Origin: Bacteroidales bacterium
Lineage (GTDB): Bacteria > Bacteroidota > Bacteroidia > Bacteroidales > P3
NCBI GenBank assembly: GCA_017561155.1
Contig: JAFZDP010000062.1
Span: 1 to 55,254, forward strand
Length of the DNA: 55,254 nt
Direction: 5' to 3'
The translations under genes and the position numbers were made by a program. The notes under the pieces were generated by a model. That model had not been told where the DNA came from and did not search any database. It saw only the letters and a program-made list of their open reading frames with translations. Position 1 is the first letter of the stretch. The number at the start of each line of letters is the position of its first letter. Shown piece by piece: positions 9,786-18,786 of this stretch.

Positions 9786-11600
9786 CTACAATGCCGGTAC
9801 TGTATATGTAAGTCCTAACATGAATTTAAATTTTTGCGATGGATAATTGTTCCAATAAAAATAACGTTGGAATGCCACATTATCAAAAGTAGCAAAAAAT
9901 GACAATGCCTTATTATGTTTGTATTCTACTTTTAAATCTACTCCATATTTCATTGGAATTTGCTCGTAAACTTGGGTAGTTCCATCAAAATCCATACCCC
10001 ACATTTTTCCTAAAAGTACAGTATTCAACGATACCAATACTTTATCGCGATAAGCATACGATGCACCCAAATTAACATCGAACGATGGCTTATACAATAA
10101 ATGTTCGTATACAAAATTATCAAGTGTAGAATAGTGGTAATAATTTCCAGCTACACTTATTTCCGTATTTTCCAATATCGCATTAGTATTAGCAAAACGA
10201 TATTTAGCATTGGCACCTACTTGTAGCTCGTTATAGTCTGCATATACAGGTTTATACACATTGTGCAACAAGTATTCGGTATCTATCATAAACATAGGAG
10301 CATTTTTCAATGTTTTATAAGAAGCACCAAATGCCAAATCTAAGTTATTCATCACTGCAATTTCAGTTTCCAAGAAGTATTTGTTATAGTTGGTGTTTGC
10401 TACTTCACAATGAGGAGCCACATATGGATTTTCCATTCTTATATTTTGCCAACTACTTCTATACATATCTCCTATTGCTCCCAAACGTACACTTAGCATT
10501 CCTTTTAGGAAGTTTTGATACAATACTATATATGGAGCCATCTTAAATTTGTCAGATGTAGTAACAAACATATTCATACCTGCATTCAAATCAAATCCAA
10601 ATAGTTTTAGCCCGATATAAGGATGTATTTTAAATATATTTTCTACATCAGCCGAATCGCTCATATTTATATTTCCAACATAAGAATACGGATACAAACT
10701 ATCAAATTTGTTGCTATACAAATTCCAATCAAATTCTAGTCCCAATATCTCTTTATCGTTACCACCAAACCATGCAAAAGCATAACGTATACCACCATTA
10801 AAATTTACATTCAACTCGTTTGAGCCATAATGGTCGGATAGGTTATAGAAACCTAATTGTGTAGCATAAAATAACTTTTCTATATTAGTATTGGTAGTTC
10901 CAAAGTTCACCTTGGCTCCTACATAGTTGTAGTGTTGCGAATAGTCGCTCTTCTCCATATCATCGCGAGTGATGGCAGGATATATTGTATTCAATACTGA
11001 ATCGGTAAATCCATAATACAAATTATAATCGTGATTGTAGAATACATTTGCCGACAATACTTTATTTTCCCAAATATACTTTCCAAACAAATCTATACCT
11101 GTATTAGAAAACCAATTAGAACCATAGTCTTCCAACGACCACCATGAAGAGTTGTGAAACAATCGTGCTGAATAGTTCCAAGCTTTATTGCGAGTAGAAT
11201 TGAAATAAATATCAGCCATAGGAGTAAGATAATTACCCAATCCTAATTTGACATAGCTCTTATATAATTTAGCCATTGGTTCACCTACCAATCTTGCAGC
11301 TTGTATTTCTTGAGGCGAGAACAACGAATAAATTCTCTGTGGATTTATATCGTAATGAAAATTAGGCATCATATTTGTAGTGTCGGTTATCTTAGGACGA
11401 TAATTTATCTTTTCCGACTTTTGCAATACCGGTTGGTATCCGCTAATAACCACTACTTTTTCGTTGTATGCTTCCTCTTCGTTTTGTGCCATCACTACCG
11501 ATGTACATAGCAACAAAAAGATTAAAGAAATACTTTTGCTCAACTTATATATTTTGTGTCTTGTATTCATAGTATTTTGTGTTTTAATCTTAATTTTCAT
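9786..11600 (-). CDS. Outer-membrane beta-barrel protein, partner of TPR gene
   Basis: About 605 residues from the ATG at 11600. The frame can be extended to 11606 only through TTG, and an inner ATG at 11570 gives a more usual signal peptide, MNTRHKIYKLSK followed by a hydrophobic core ending CTSVVMAQ. The short N-terminal stretch KVVVISGYQPVLQ resembles the start of many Bacteroidota TonB-receptor-like proteins, but no plug domain follows. The rest alternates aromatic and polar residues in amphipathic strands and ends in LTYTVPAL, as expected for a 16-strand or larger barrel. It begins 6 bp after the upstream TPR gene, so the two surely form a pair. Substrate unknown. Confidence 0.75.
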   Translation of the reverse strand: MKIKIKTQNTMNTRHKIYKLSKSISLIFLLLCTSVVMAQNEEEAYNEKVVVISGYQPVLQKSEKINYRPKITDTTNMMPNFHYDINPQRIYSLFSPQEIQAARLVGEPMAKLYKSYVKLGLGNYLTPMADIYFNSTRNKAWNYSARLFHNSSWWSLEDYGSNWFSNTGIDLFGKYIWENKVLSANVFYNHDYNLYYGFTDSVLNTIYPAITRDDMEKSDYSQHYNYVGAKVNFGTTNTNIEKLFYATQLGFYNLSDHYGSNELNVNFNGGIRYAFAWFGGNDKEILGLEFDWNLYSNKFDSLYPYSYVGNINMSDSADVENIFKIHPYIGLKLFGFDLNAGMNMFVTTSDKFKMAPYIVLYQNFLKGMLSVRLGAIGDMYRSSWQNIRMENPYVAPHCEVANTNYNKYFLETEIAVMNNLDLAFGASYKTLKNAPMFMIDTEYLLHNVYKPVYADYNELQVGANAKYRFANTNAILENTEISVAGNYYHYSTLDNFVYEHLLYKPSFDVNLGASYAYRDKVLVSLNTVLLGKMWGMDFDGTTQVYEQIPMKYGVDLKVEYKHNKALSFFATFDNVAFQRYFYWNNYPSQKFKFMLGLTYTVPAL

Positions 11601-11606
11601 ATTCAA

Positions 11607-14600
11607 CTACTCTGCTTTACTATCTTCAGATGTAGGCATTCCAATATTTATCTCATTGTCTTTTTCCTGCATCTCTTGCAATTGACGTTCTCTTTCTTCT
11701 CTTACTTTATTTTCTTCGGCTACAATATTATCATATTTTTGTTGTGCCTCATTTACCAATTCTTCACCATCGTAGTTCTCTATAATACTTTGCAATGTTT
11801 GTTTTGCTTGTAGCTTGTTTCCTGCTGCATAATATATATCAGCCCACAAAATAAATGATTTTGCCAACCAATAGTCGCTTACAGGTGTTGCTGTTATTGT
11901 AAGTATTATTTGTTCTGCTTCACGCATACTGCCTCTCAAATAGCATGCTTCAGCTTCTCTATAGTATGCTTCGCCTGAATATGCACCATTCGCCGATTGT
12001 TTCAAAGGTTCAAATGCCAAACGAGAAGCAGTGGTATCGCCCATTTTGTAGTACGATATTGCTATCATATAATTGGCTTCTTCTTTCAAATCAGCAGTAA
12101 GTTTATCGTTGCTCAACAAGCTCGAAGCACTTTCTATTGTAGATGGATAGTTTTCCAACAAATAACATGTTCTCATTATACCTACACTTGCCTGCAATAC
12201 ATTAGCATCTATTTCCGATGTTTCGGCTAGCTTGGTAAAGTATTCGTTAGATTTTTTATAGTTCTTTATATTGTAAGCTATATTGGCAACATTAAGAAGT
12301 GCTATTTCTGTGTACTGCGATTTTGGCTGTTTGGCAACATATTCATAATATGGTAATGCTTTCCACATAGAACCTGAACGCAACTGACAGTCGGCCAAAT
12401 AGTAATTAGCTGTAAGTGTAAACAAGCCATTTGGAAATTTAGATAAATAATTCTCAAACGATGGTATTGCTGTTTGACAATCACCTTCCATATAGCGAGA
12501 TTCTGCTGCATAGAATGTAATAGAATCTTGCTCTACTGTCGATATAGAAAGTTTTGTATTTTCTTTCACATAATTAAAATATTCGTCCACTCTATTTTGA
12601 GCCACATATACATTTTTTATAGTAAGCAATGCATCGCGAGCTTCGGCTGTACCCGGATAGTTTTTCAACACCTTATCCAAAGCCACCAACGATTCTGCTT
12701 CGTTGCCAAGATTATAGTTTATTATACCTATCTTCAACAACGCTTCTTTAGAGTAAGAACTTTTGGGATATTTAGTAATAAATATATTGTAAAACTTCAA
12801 TGCCATTTCTTCATCGTCGTTTAGCAAAAAGGTATTGGCTATCTCAAAATTAGAAACCAACACATATTTAGAGTTAGGAAAACGCGACATCAATAAATTC
12901 AAACAATCTATTTTTTCTTGATATCTACACAATGCTCCATACGACAATGCTTTTTGATACATTGCATAATCGGCATCTGTTGCATTGGCTTTTATTACTT
13001 TGTCGTAATATACTATAGCATCTTTGAAGCTCTTCTGAACAAAATAATTATCGGCAATACGATTTGTAGCATCATCTATATGCTTTTTATCCCTATCGTG
13101 TTGACTTGCTACTATAAAATTAGAAAAAGCATTTACCGATTGTTTGTATTTCTTCAACTTCAAGGTAGTGTAACCCAAAGTATATAAAGCTTGTCTGTAA
13201 TAGTCGGTATTGTTACCATCATTCAATATTAGAAAACGTTCCAAATCATCGAAAGCAGCATCCAATCTACCCATTTGATATCTTGTTTCACCCCTTAGGT
13301 AGTAGGCTTGTGCCGAAGATACTTGCGAAGCATTTACCTCTATAGCTTTAGTGAAAAGAGTTACAGCTTGGTCATACTTCTTTTCGTTGTACAATTCTAT
13401 ACCTCTATTAATAGCTATACGTTGGTATGCCTCATTTATTTTAGGACTACGCTCCGACAAACTTTCTATAAGTGTAAGAGCACTTTTATAGTTACGCACA
13501 GAAAAATACAAACTTGTAAGTATCTCGTTTATCTCGTTTCTGCGAGGTGTTTTAGGATAAAGTTTCAAATAGTTTTGAAACGATTTTATTGATTCGTTGT
13601 AAGGATTGTTTCCTATTTCGCAAGATATCTTTGCATAATTATATAGTGCATCTTCTTTTATGGCTGCATTATGATTCATACTAGATGCTTGCAAAAACAT
13701 AGCACGAGCTTTTTCTTTGTTGTGCAATTTCAAATAAATATCTCCCAAATGATACATAGCATTTTGTGCTATACTATCGTTCATCGATGTATATTTTTCG
13801 AAATAAGGTACTGCTTCTTCGTATTCGTTTAGTTTATAGTGGCAATAACCTGTTTGATAGTCATTGTTTTGAGGTATTATCTTGTTGGCTCTTGTGTAGT
13901 GTTCTAAAGCTTTACGATAATCGCCAAGTTTATAATGTACCTCTCCTACCATTTGTTCTATCTCGGCTTTTCTAGTATCGGTAGACTTTTCTATCAAGGT
14001 TTCAGATATAGCTATAAGTTCTTGATCTCTATCCAAATAAAAATATATCTGAGCTATGTAGTAAGGCACTATACCTGCAAACTTTTTGTCGGACATCAAT
14101 TGCTGAAACTTTGCCAAAGCCAACTCATACTCTCCTTCTACATATTGTGTATGTGCATAATAATATAATGCAGAATTGGCATAGCGAGAATCGGTAGTCA
14201 TAACACGAGAGAAATACTCTTTGGCTTTCTTTGTATTTCCATTCAAGAACAAGCTGTAACCGAACTTAAATTCATATTCCAACTGCATATCAGCATCCAT
14301 CTGCGACACTTCCACCTTACGATATTCAGTCAATGCTTGCTGATAGTTTTTTCTTTCGTAATAGCAGTTTCCCAAATAAAACTGAGCCATGCTTATCAAC
14401 GAACTTTGAGGATAGTTGCGTATAAACTGAGTTAGTTTATACTCGGCATCATTGTTCGATAACAACTGTGCACAAACAGCATCGTAATAGTAGGCATTTA
14501 CCAAATAATTATCATTGGTATTGGTCTCTTTTTTATTCAAAAAAGTTTTAAATGCCTTTTGTGCCGAAGCATATTTGCTTTTTTCGAATAGCTCTACAGC

Positions 14601-14708
14601 TCTATTATACTCATTAATGCGTTTTTCCGACTCGTTTTTTTGAGCCTTCAATGTGTAAGTACAACACATTACGCATATCACAATTATCAGATATTTAGTT
14701 TTTTGCAT
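11607..14708 (-). CDS. Large secreted tetratricopeptide-repeat protein
   Basis: 1033 residues. An N-terminal signal peptide (about 1-22, ending TLKAQ) is followed by a chain of TPR units covering nearly the whole protein. Typical pairs are recognisable, such as YDKVIKANATDADYAMYQKA and YRKALEHYTRANKI. The C-terminal 50 residues are charged coiled coil (EENKVREERERQLQEMQEKD). It probably works in the periplasm as a scaffold and is coupled to the following barrel gene, whose start abuts its stop. It is not recognisable as the T9SS TPR lipoprotein SprE/PorW, since no lipobox is present. Function not known. Confidence 0.8.
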   Translation of the reverse strand: MQKTKYLIIVICVMCCTYTLKAQKNESEKRINEYNRAVELFEKSKYASAQKAFKTFLNKKETNTNDNYLVNAYYYDAVCAQLLSNNDAEYKLTQFIRNYPQSSLISMAQFYLGNCYYERKNYQQALTEYRKVEVSQMDADMQLEYEFKFGYSLFLNGNTKKAKEYFSRVMTTDSRYANSALYYYAHTQYVEGEYELALAKFQQLMSDKKFAGIVPYYIAQIYFYLDRDQELIAISETLIEKSTDTRKAEIEQMVGEVHYKLGDYRKALEHYTRANKIIPQNNDYQTGYCHYKLNEYEEAVPYFEKYTSMNDSIAQNAMYHLGDIYLKLHNKEKARAMFLQASSMNHNAAIKEDALYNYAKISCEIGNNPYNESIKSFQNYLKLYPKTPRRNEINEILTSLYFSVRNYKSALTLIESLSERSPKINEAYQRIAINRGIELYNEKKYDQAVTLFTKAIEVNASQVSSAQAYYLRGETRYQMGRLDAAFDDLERFLILNDGNNTDYYRQALYTLGYTTLKLKKYKQSVNAFSNFIVASQHDRDKKHIDDATNRIADNYFVQKSFKDAIVYYDKVIKANATDADYAMYQKALSYGALCRYQEKIDCLNLLMSRFPNSKYVLVSNFEIANTFLLNDDEEMALKFYNIFITKYPKSSYSKEALLKIGIINYNLGNEAESLVALDKVLKNYPGTAEARDALLTIKNVYVAQNRVDEYFNYVKENTKLSISTVEQDSITFYAAESRYMEGDCQTAIPSFENYLSKFPNGLFTLTANYYLADCQLRSGSMWKALPYYEYVAKQPKSQYTEIALLNVANIAYNIKNYKKSNEYFTKLAETSEIDANVLQASVGIMRTCYLLENYPSTIESASSLLSNDKLTADLKEEANYMIAISYYKMGDTTASRLAFEPLKQSANGAYSGEAYYREAEACYLRGSMREAEQIILTITATPVSDYWLAKSFILWADIYYAAGNKLQAKQTLQSIIENYDGEELVNEAQQKYDNIVAEENKVREERERQLQEMQEKDNEINIGMPTSEDSKAE

Positions 14709-15008
14709 AGTGTCTATATATTTTCTTCCAATTTGCTAAGTTACTCACATTTAAACAAATTTTCGCATCCCTATCTTATTAGTTATTAACAGCGTCGTTT
14801 TCATATATTTTTTTAGACGTTTCCTCTAATTACCCTATTCATCAACCAAAGTATTCTCCACAAAGAAAAAAGGATTTAATTTTTCCTCAAAAATATTTCT
14901 GTCGCACAAATAGCATCTATACCCAAAAGCAGTTTTTTTTGACAATAGGGTATTGGCACAACGACGGTATAGTATCATCATGCTCACAATAGGGTATAAA
15001 ATACAGCC
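14709..15008. other. Intergenic with CAATAGGGTAT repeats
   Basis: This 300-bp gap has no reading frame of interest. CAATAGGGTAT occurs at 14943-14953 and 14987-14997, exactly 44 bp (2 x 22) apart, with a degenerate version near 14965. An inverted TACCCTATT lies at 14831-14839. The same motif occurs at 240-250 and, inverted, at 48016-48024. No promoter box was found for the TPR gene. Confidence 0.5.
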
Positions 15009-15455
15009 TTATTTCTTGCAATTAAGTTTACGCAACTGAAGGTCTATTTTGGATAACAATATCATTATAGCACCACCAAGTATTCCAAACAATATAATGC
15101 ACAAACCAATAATAATTCCATAATTGATAGGCAACATTATCAATGAAAATCCTATCACAAAACATAGAATAATAAACACTATACCAAAAGCATACCAACC
15201 ACTTATAGATAGTACGTGCTTCACCGGCTCATCGTTCAGCGTAGCATATTTCAGCAGTTTGAAGTATTCTTCGTCTGTTATTTCTATATCTTCGCAGCGA
15301 TAACGTTTCCCTTTTGCATAGTCGATATATGGATATTCGCAACCCTTTTCTATATCCTCGTCTTGGTAAACTCCGGAAATCTCCAAGTCTTTCAGTAGTT
15401 TTTTCTTAGACTTTTCCAACTTACCGCCAATATATTCTTCTACCTTGGGATTCAC
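15009..15455 (-). CDS. Small membrane protein of unknown function
   Basis: 148 residues with a GTG start. The N-terminal half is charged and contains a cysteine-bearing stretch (KGCEYPYIDYAKGKRYRCED). Two hydrophobic segments at about 86-107 and 111-133 form a hairpin in the inner membrane, and a basic tail follows with CKK at the end. It lies 42 bp after the T9SS cargo gene on the same strand and is probably cotranscribed with it. I do not recognise the family. Confidence 0.6.
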   Translation of the reverse strand: MNPKVEEYIGGKLEKSKKKLLKDLEISGVYQDEDIEKGCEYPYIDYAKGKRYRCEDIEITDEEYFKLLKYATLNDEPVKHVLSISGWYAFGIVFIILCFVIGFSLIMLPINYGIIIGLCIILFGILGGAIMILLSKIDLQLRKLNCKK

Positions 15456-15497
15456 AATCTATCTCAATCTTTTAATCACAAGACAAACATCAAGTTA

Positions 15498-17813
15498 TCA
15501 ATACAACAAAAGTACAGTACCTGTTTTTACATGACGTTCGCACAATCCTTCTTCGTGGTAATATATAGCATAGGTATAAGTACCTTGTGGACAATATTCT
15601 CCTTTGTATTTTCCGTTCCACGATTCTGTGTTGTTTGGCGAACTGAACATTAAACCTCCTGAGCGATTATAGATATATACCTCGTCGATAATCATCGTCT
15701 TTGTATGTACTATTTGGAAAGTATTGTTTATATCCGCTTTGGGCGTTATGCAGTTTGCCACAAACAAATTAGGCTCGACATATACCCTCAAAAACAGATA
15801 TATAATACTGTCGCAACCAAAATCTGTAGACAAATACTGCACATATTCCCCTTCCTCCGATTCATCAAAACCATGACCGATATAAGACTCGCTAGAACTT
15901 ATTGTTGCATATATAGTATCGCAAGACGGATTATGCACCTTCAAGTCTAATGTTACAATACTATCGCATCCATATTTTGTTTTTAAGTATTGCGTAATTA
16001 TAGTTGCTTCGGTTTCATAAAAACCATTTTGGTCGTAGGATTCCCCCTCGCATATATGAGCAAAGATAGTATCGTCGTATTTCGGATTTACGGTAAGATT
16101 CAAACGTACTATACTATCACATCCTTCTATTGTTTGCAGTGTATCAACATATATACCTGTTTCGTATTCAAAAAATCCATTCTCTGTATATACTTCAGAT
16201 TGGCACATAGTAACTGTTATCGTTGTATCGTAGGTAGGGTTTATTGTCACTGTAGTTTGCAGTATCGTATCCAAAACACTAACTCCATTTTTCAACTTCC
16301 AAATGGTACAATAAATAGGATAAGTACCCAAACCATTATAGCTATGAGTGATAGGATAACCATTACCTGCAGTACCATCGCCAAAATCCCAAATAACATT
16401 TGTAGGAATGTAATCTATATCAAGATCGAATATAAAGTCTGAATTGGCATTGCTACATATTTTTAATCCATCCGGATAATCTGACACATATTCTTCATTC
16501 ACCAAAAGTTGAGGAGGCATCTCCACAACCTTAAACCCGGTAGAATAGGCATAACTCTCTGCATTAGATAATCCGTAAACATGCGCTATAAAACCACTAC
16601 CTTCAACCGTAGAAATACTCTTAAGCACATGCGTTCCACGGTCTACCCCTATTCTTGCATACGAGAAATTAGGATTTGATGGAACGGCAACAAATTGCGA
16701 CGATATATCATTATCATCCAGCCGCATATAAGAAACATTATTGGTATTTGTAACGATATTTACAAAGTGATACTCCGAATATCTTGTAGCAAACGTAACA
16801 TCCTTTATTTTCTGTTCTATCGGAACCATAAGCACCATAGAAGGGTCGCCATTTTCTCCGGCGTAATCTCGACCGGTAAGATACAAATAAACACTTGCAG
16901 GCTTCGAGGTTTCGAGATAAACAGCAGGCGTATTGCTATTTATTTCAAATTCGTAAGTTTGATACGCATCTATAACAGCCAATATTTGACCATCCTTCTT
17001 AATCCTACAATTATCTTTAGAAGCAGTGATACGCACCCTGTCTTTGGTCCGCATTTTGGAATTCGTTATCATAAACCTTCGCCCCCAATATGATGTAGGT
17101 ATCATCTGTTCATACAAATGATCTCCTGCTCCATGGCTGCTTGGAATATTTACAACAGAGTTTCCGGCAAATACAGCAATCTTTTTATTATCATTTGCCG
17201 ATATCGTAGTGCCGGAAAAATCAATAGTATCATTATCGCCTGAACGCACCTGATAACATTCGCCGGCATTCAATGTTATAGAAAACAAAGAATCGGCATT
17301 ATTGCCAAGCGAATTTCCTGATAACTTTATATTTACCGTTGTACTATCTTCCGTTCCCACTATCGAAAATTCCGACCTATTGGCATATGTTTGTAGAATA
17401 TAATAAGATCCCAACGACGATGTTGGCAAAACCTTGCCCACCCCCATAGTGGCAGGAACATAATTACTAACATACAACGATATGGTATCAGTAGTTACAA
17501 TATGCCAACAATTTCTTAGTATACAATCCGAAGCAGTACCATTAAAAGCATTGTTTTGAATTTCTATAGTAGTAAAAGTACCGGGATCAACATTAAAATA
17601 CTCAGGCCAACCTACATAAGGATTTGTTATATAGCCCGTACAAGAGGTATTTCCTGTAGCAACAAGAGTTAAACCATTCGGATATACCCCGTAATTTGGC
17701 AAAAACGCCACCCAAAAGTCTGTCCCTACCGTACTTTGTGCATTCAAATTGCCATGCAAAAGCAAACTAAGAACGACTGCAACAAATATTTTATAGAACT
17801 TATTCCTTATCAT
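15498..17813 (-). CDS. Secreted IgGFc-binding-like/PKD protein, type B T9SS cargo
   Basis: About 771 residues from the ATG at 17813; the frame extends to 17840 only through TTG. A signal peptide ends HGNLNAQ. The N-terminal 400 residues resemble the IgGFc-binding-like domain of many Bacteroidota surface proteins. A PKD-like domain follows (WDFGDGTAGNGYPITHSY, about 475-530). Three tandem repeats of about 58 residues come next, each with a GCDSI core. The last 90 residues fit the gliding-motility-associated (type B) sorting domain: IYNRSGGLMFSS, then W-N-G and PQGTYTYAIYY. It is predicted to be exported by the T9SS and held on the cell surface, probably in adhesion. The T9SS genes are not in this window. 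Confidence 0.82.
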   Translation of the reverse strand: MIRNKFYKIFVAVVLSLLLHGNLNAQSTVGTDFWVAFLPNYGVYPNGLTLVATGNTSCTGYITNPYVGWPEYFNVDPGTFTTIEIQNNAFNGTASDCILRNCWHIVTTDTISLYVSNYVPATMGVGKVLPTSSLGSYYILQTYANRSEFSIVGTEDSTTVNIKLSGNSLGNNADSLFSITLNAGECYQVRSGDNDTIDFSGTTISANDNKKIAVFAGNSVVNIPSSHGAGDHLYEQMIPTSYWGRRFMITNSKMRTKDRVRITASKDNCRIKKDGQILAVIDAYQTYEFEINSNTPAVYLETSKPASVYLYLTGRDYAGENGDPSMVLMVPIEQKIKDVTFATRYSEYHFVNIVTNTNNVSYMRLDDNDISSQFVAVPSNPNFSYARIGVDRGTHVLKSISTVEGSGFIAHVYGLSNAESYAYSTGFKVVEMPPQLLVNEEYVSDYPDGLKICSNANSDFIFDLDIDYIPTNVIWDFGDGTAGNGYPITHSYNGLGTYPIYCTIWKLKNGVSVLDTILQTTVTINPTYDTTITVTMCQSEVYTENGFFEYETGIYVDTLQTIEGCDSIVRLNLTVNPKYDDTIFAHICEGESYDQNGFYETEATIITQYLKTKYGCDSIVTLDLKVHNPSCDTIYATISSSESYIGHGFDESEEGEYVQYLSTDFGCDSIIYLFLRVYVEPNLFVANCITPKADINNTFQIVHTKTMIIDEVYIYNRSGGLMFSSPNNTESWNGKYKGEYCPQGTYTYAIYYHEEGLCERHVKTGTVLLLY

Positions 17814-17911
17814 AAACTGTCTAATTTTGAGGCGTTTCAAAAATAACTTTATATCTTATAGTTTAGCAAACACAAAATATAAGTTTTACTTTTTGCCATA
17901 AATTCGTTCTG

Positions 17912-17939
17912 CAAAGATATGCAATTTACCACAAAGATA
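17912..17939 (-). promoter_or_regulatory. Two -7 boxes upstream of the T9SS cargo gene
   Basis: TATCTTTG occurs twice in leftward orientation, at 17912-17919 and 17932-17939. Both fit TAnnTTTG and lie about 100-125 bp before the ATG at 17813. They may be alternative start sites. Confidence 0.45.
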
Positions 17940-18099
17940 CAAGAATACATTGTCTATTTTTTATTATCACAACAAATATATCTGATATACAGCAGTTTCA
18001 GGATAAAATAGTTTCGCTAAAAGATAGCTTTTCTATGTCTTTTTATGGAAATATTAATCTCTGTGTTAAGGTTTTTTGAACATAATATTAAGGCAAAAA

Positions 18100-18165
18100 A
18101 TAACCTATATATGTTATTCAATTATCCTATATATGTTATTGGATTATCCTATATATGTTATTTGC
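18100..18165. repeat. 22-bp tandem array, AT-rich family
   Basis: Three consecutive 22-bp units start at 18100, 18122 and 18144. Each contains CCTATATATGTTATT, and the last two differ at only two positions in 22. The same core at the same spacing is found at 286-345. It lies in the 970-bp gap between divergent genes. Confidence 0.85.
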
Positions 18166-18259
18166 GTAACTAATAGATAGATATTTTCAAGGCTGAAATA
18201 TCGGAGTTTTTGAGAAAGGATAAATGTTAAAGAAAATTTTTAAATGTTAAACACAAGGC

Positions 18260-18435
18260 AAAACTACCATACTTCGGTGGCGTAAATGCCATAGTTTTGG
18301 GTGCTAAGTATGGAAGTTTTTACCCAAAACTACCATACTTTCATCGCGAGAACACCCGGGTTTCATCACGTTGGCAGTAGGGTTTCGTCGGGAGAGTGGT
18401 ATATTGCCATCAGGATAGCGGTATATTTTTATCGT
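18260..18435. repeat. 22-bp-period degenerate array (eight units)
   Basis: Eight units of exactly 22 bp. AAAACTACCATACTT is at 18260-18274 and again at 18326-18340 (66 bp = 3 x 22). An inverted copy with one change is at 18306-18320. The later units carry CATCGCG, CATCACG, CGTCGGG, CATCAGG and a weaker TATCGTC version at 18342, 18364, 18386, 18408 and 18430, and GTATATT at 18399 and 18421. The units diverge in sequence but the spacing is strict. Related units occur at 30.12-30.32 and 48.08-48.19 kb. No open frame runs through it. Confidence 0.8.
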
Positions 18436-18728
18436 CTGAGCATTTTTCAGAGAAAGTGCAGAAAATAATATTCATTGGTAATCAAGCGTTTAATTTTCTA
18501 AAGGCTTCATAGCTTGACTGTACGTATTGCAGCACGTTTTCTTGGAAAAATACGCCATTTTTCGTGTTAAATCAGCCGCTGTTAAAATATGAGAATTTTA
18601 CTAATGCGTTAACAAGAAAAAGAACATTTATAAGCAGCAAAAAAAAGAATATTTCCTTCAAATTATATAGCCAAACAACAGCAATCCAACACAAACAACA
18701 CTATATTTTCCCCACTGCAGCAAAGATA

Positions 18729-18760
18729 TTTGTCGTTGTGATTTTTTTTTCGTACTTTTG
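18729..18760 (+). promoter_or_regulatory. Promoter of the nucleotidyltransferase operon
   Basis: TTTG at 18729-18732 and TACTTTTG at 18753-18760 match the -33 and -7 elements with a 20-bp gap. The -7 box ends 26 bp before the ATG. Confidence 0.6.
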
Positions 18761-18786
18761 CAAAACAATATATTGTAGAAATCAGT

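Larger units (their letters stand above)
17814..18786. other. 970-bp divergent intergenic region
   Basis: Lies between a leftward T9SS cargo gene and a rightward nucleotidyltransferase gene. It contains the leftward -7 boxes, two unrelated 22-bp arrays and a rightward promoter at its right edge. Apart from these I see no gene, tRNA or conserved RNA motif in it. Confidence 0.6.

Noticed and set aside
18260-18435. CRISPR array
   Set aside because: Units are 22 bp head to tail with no separate spacers, the repeats are degenerate and partly inverted, and no cas gene is present.
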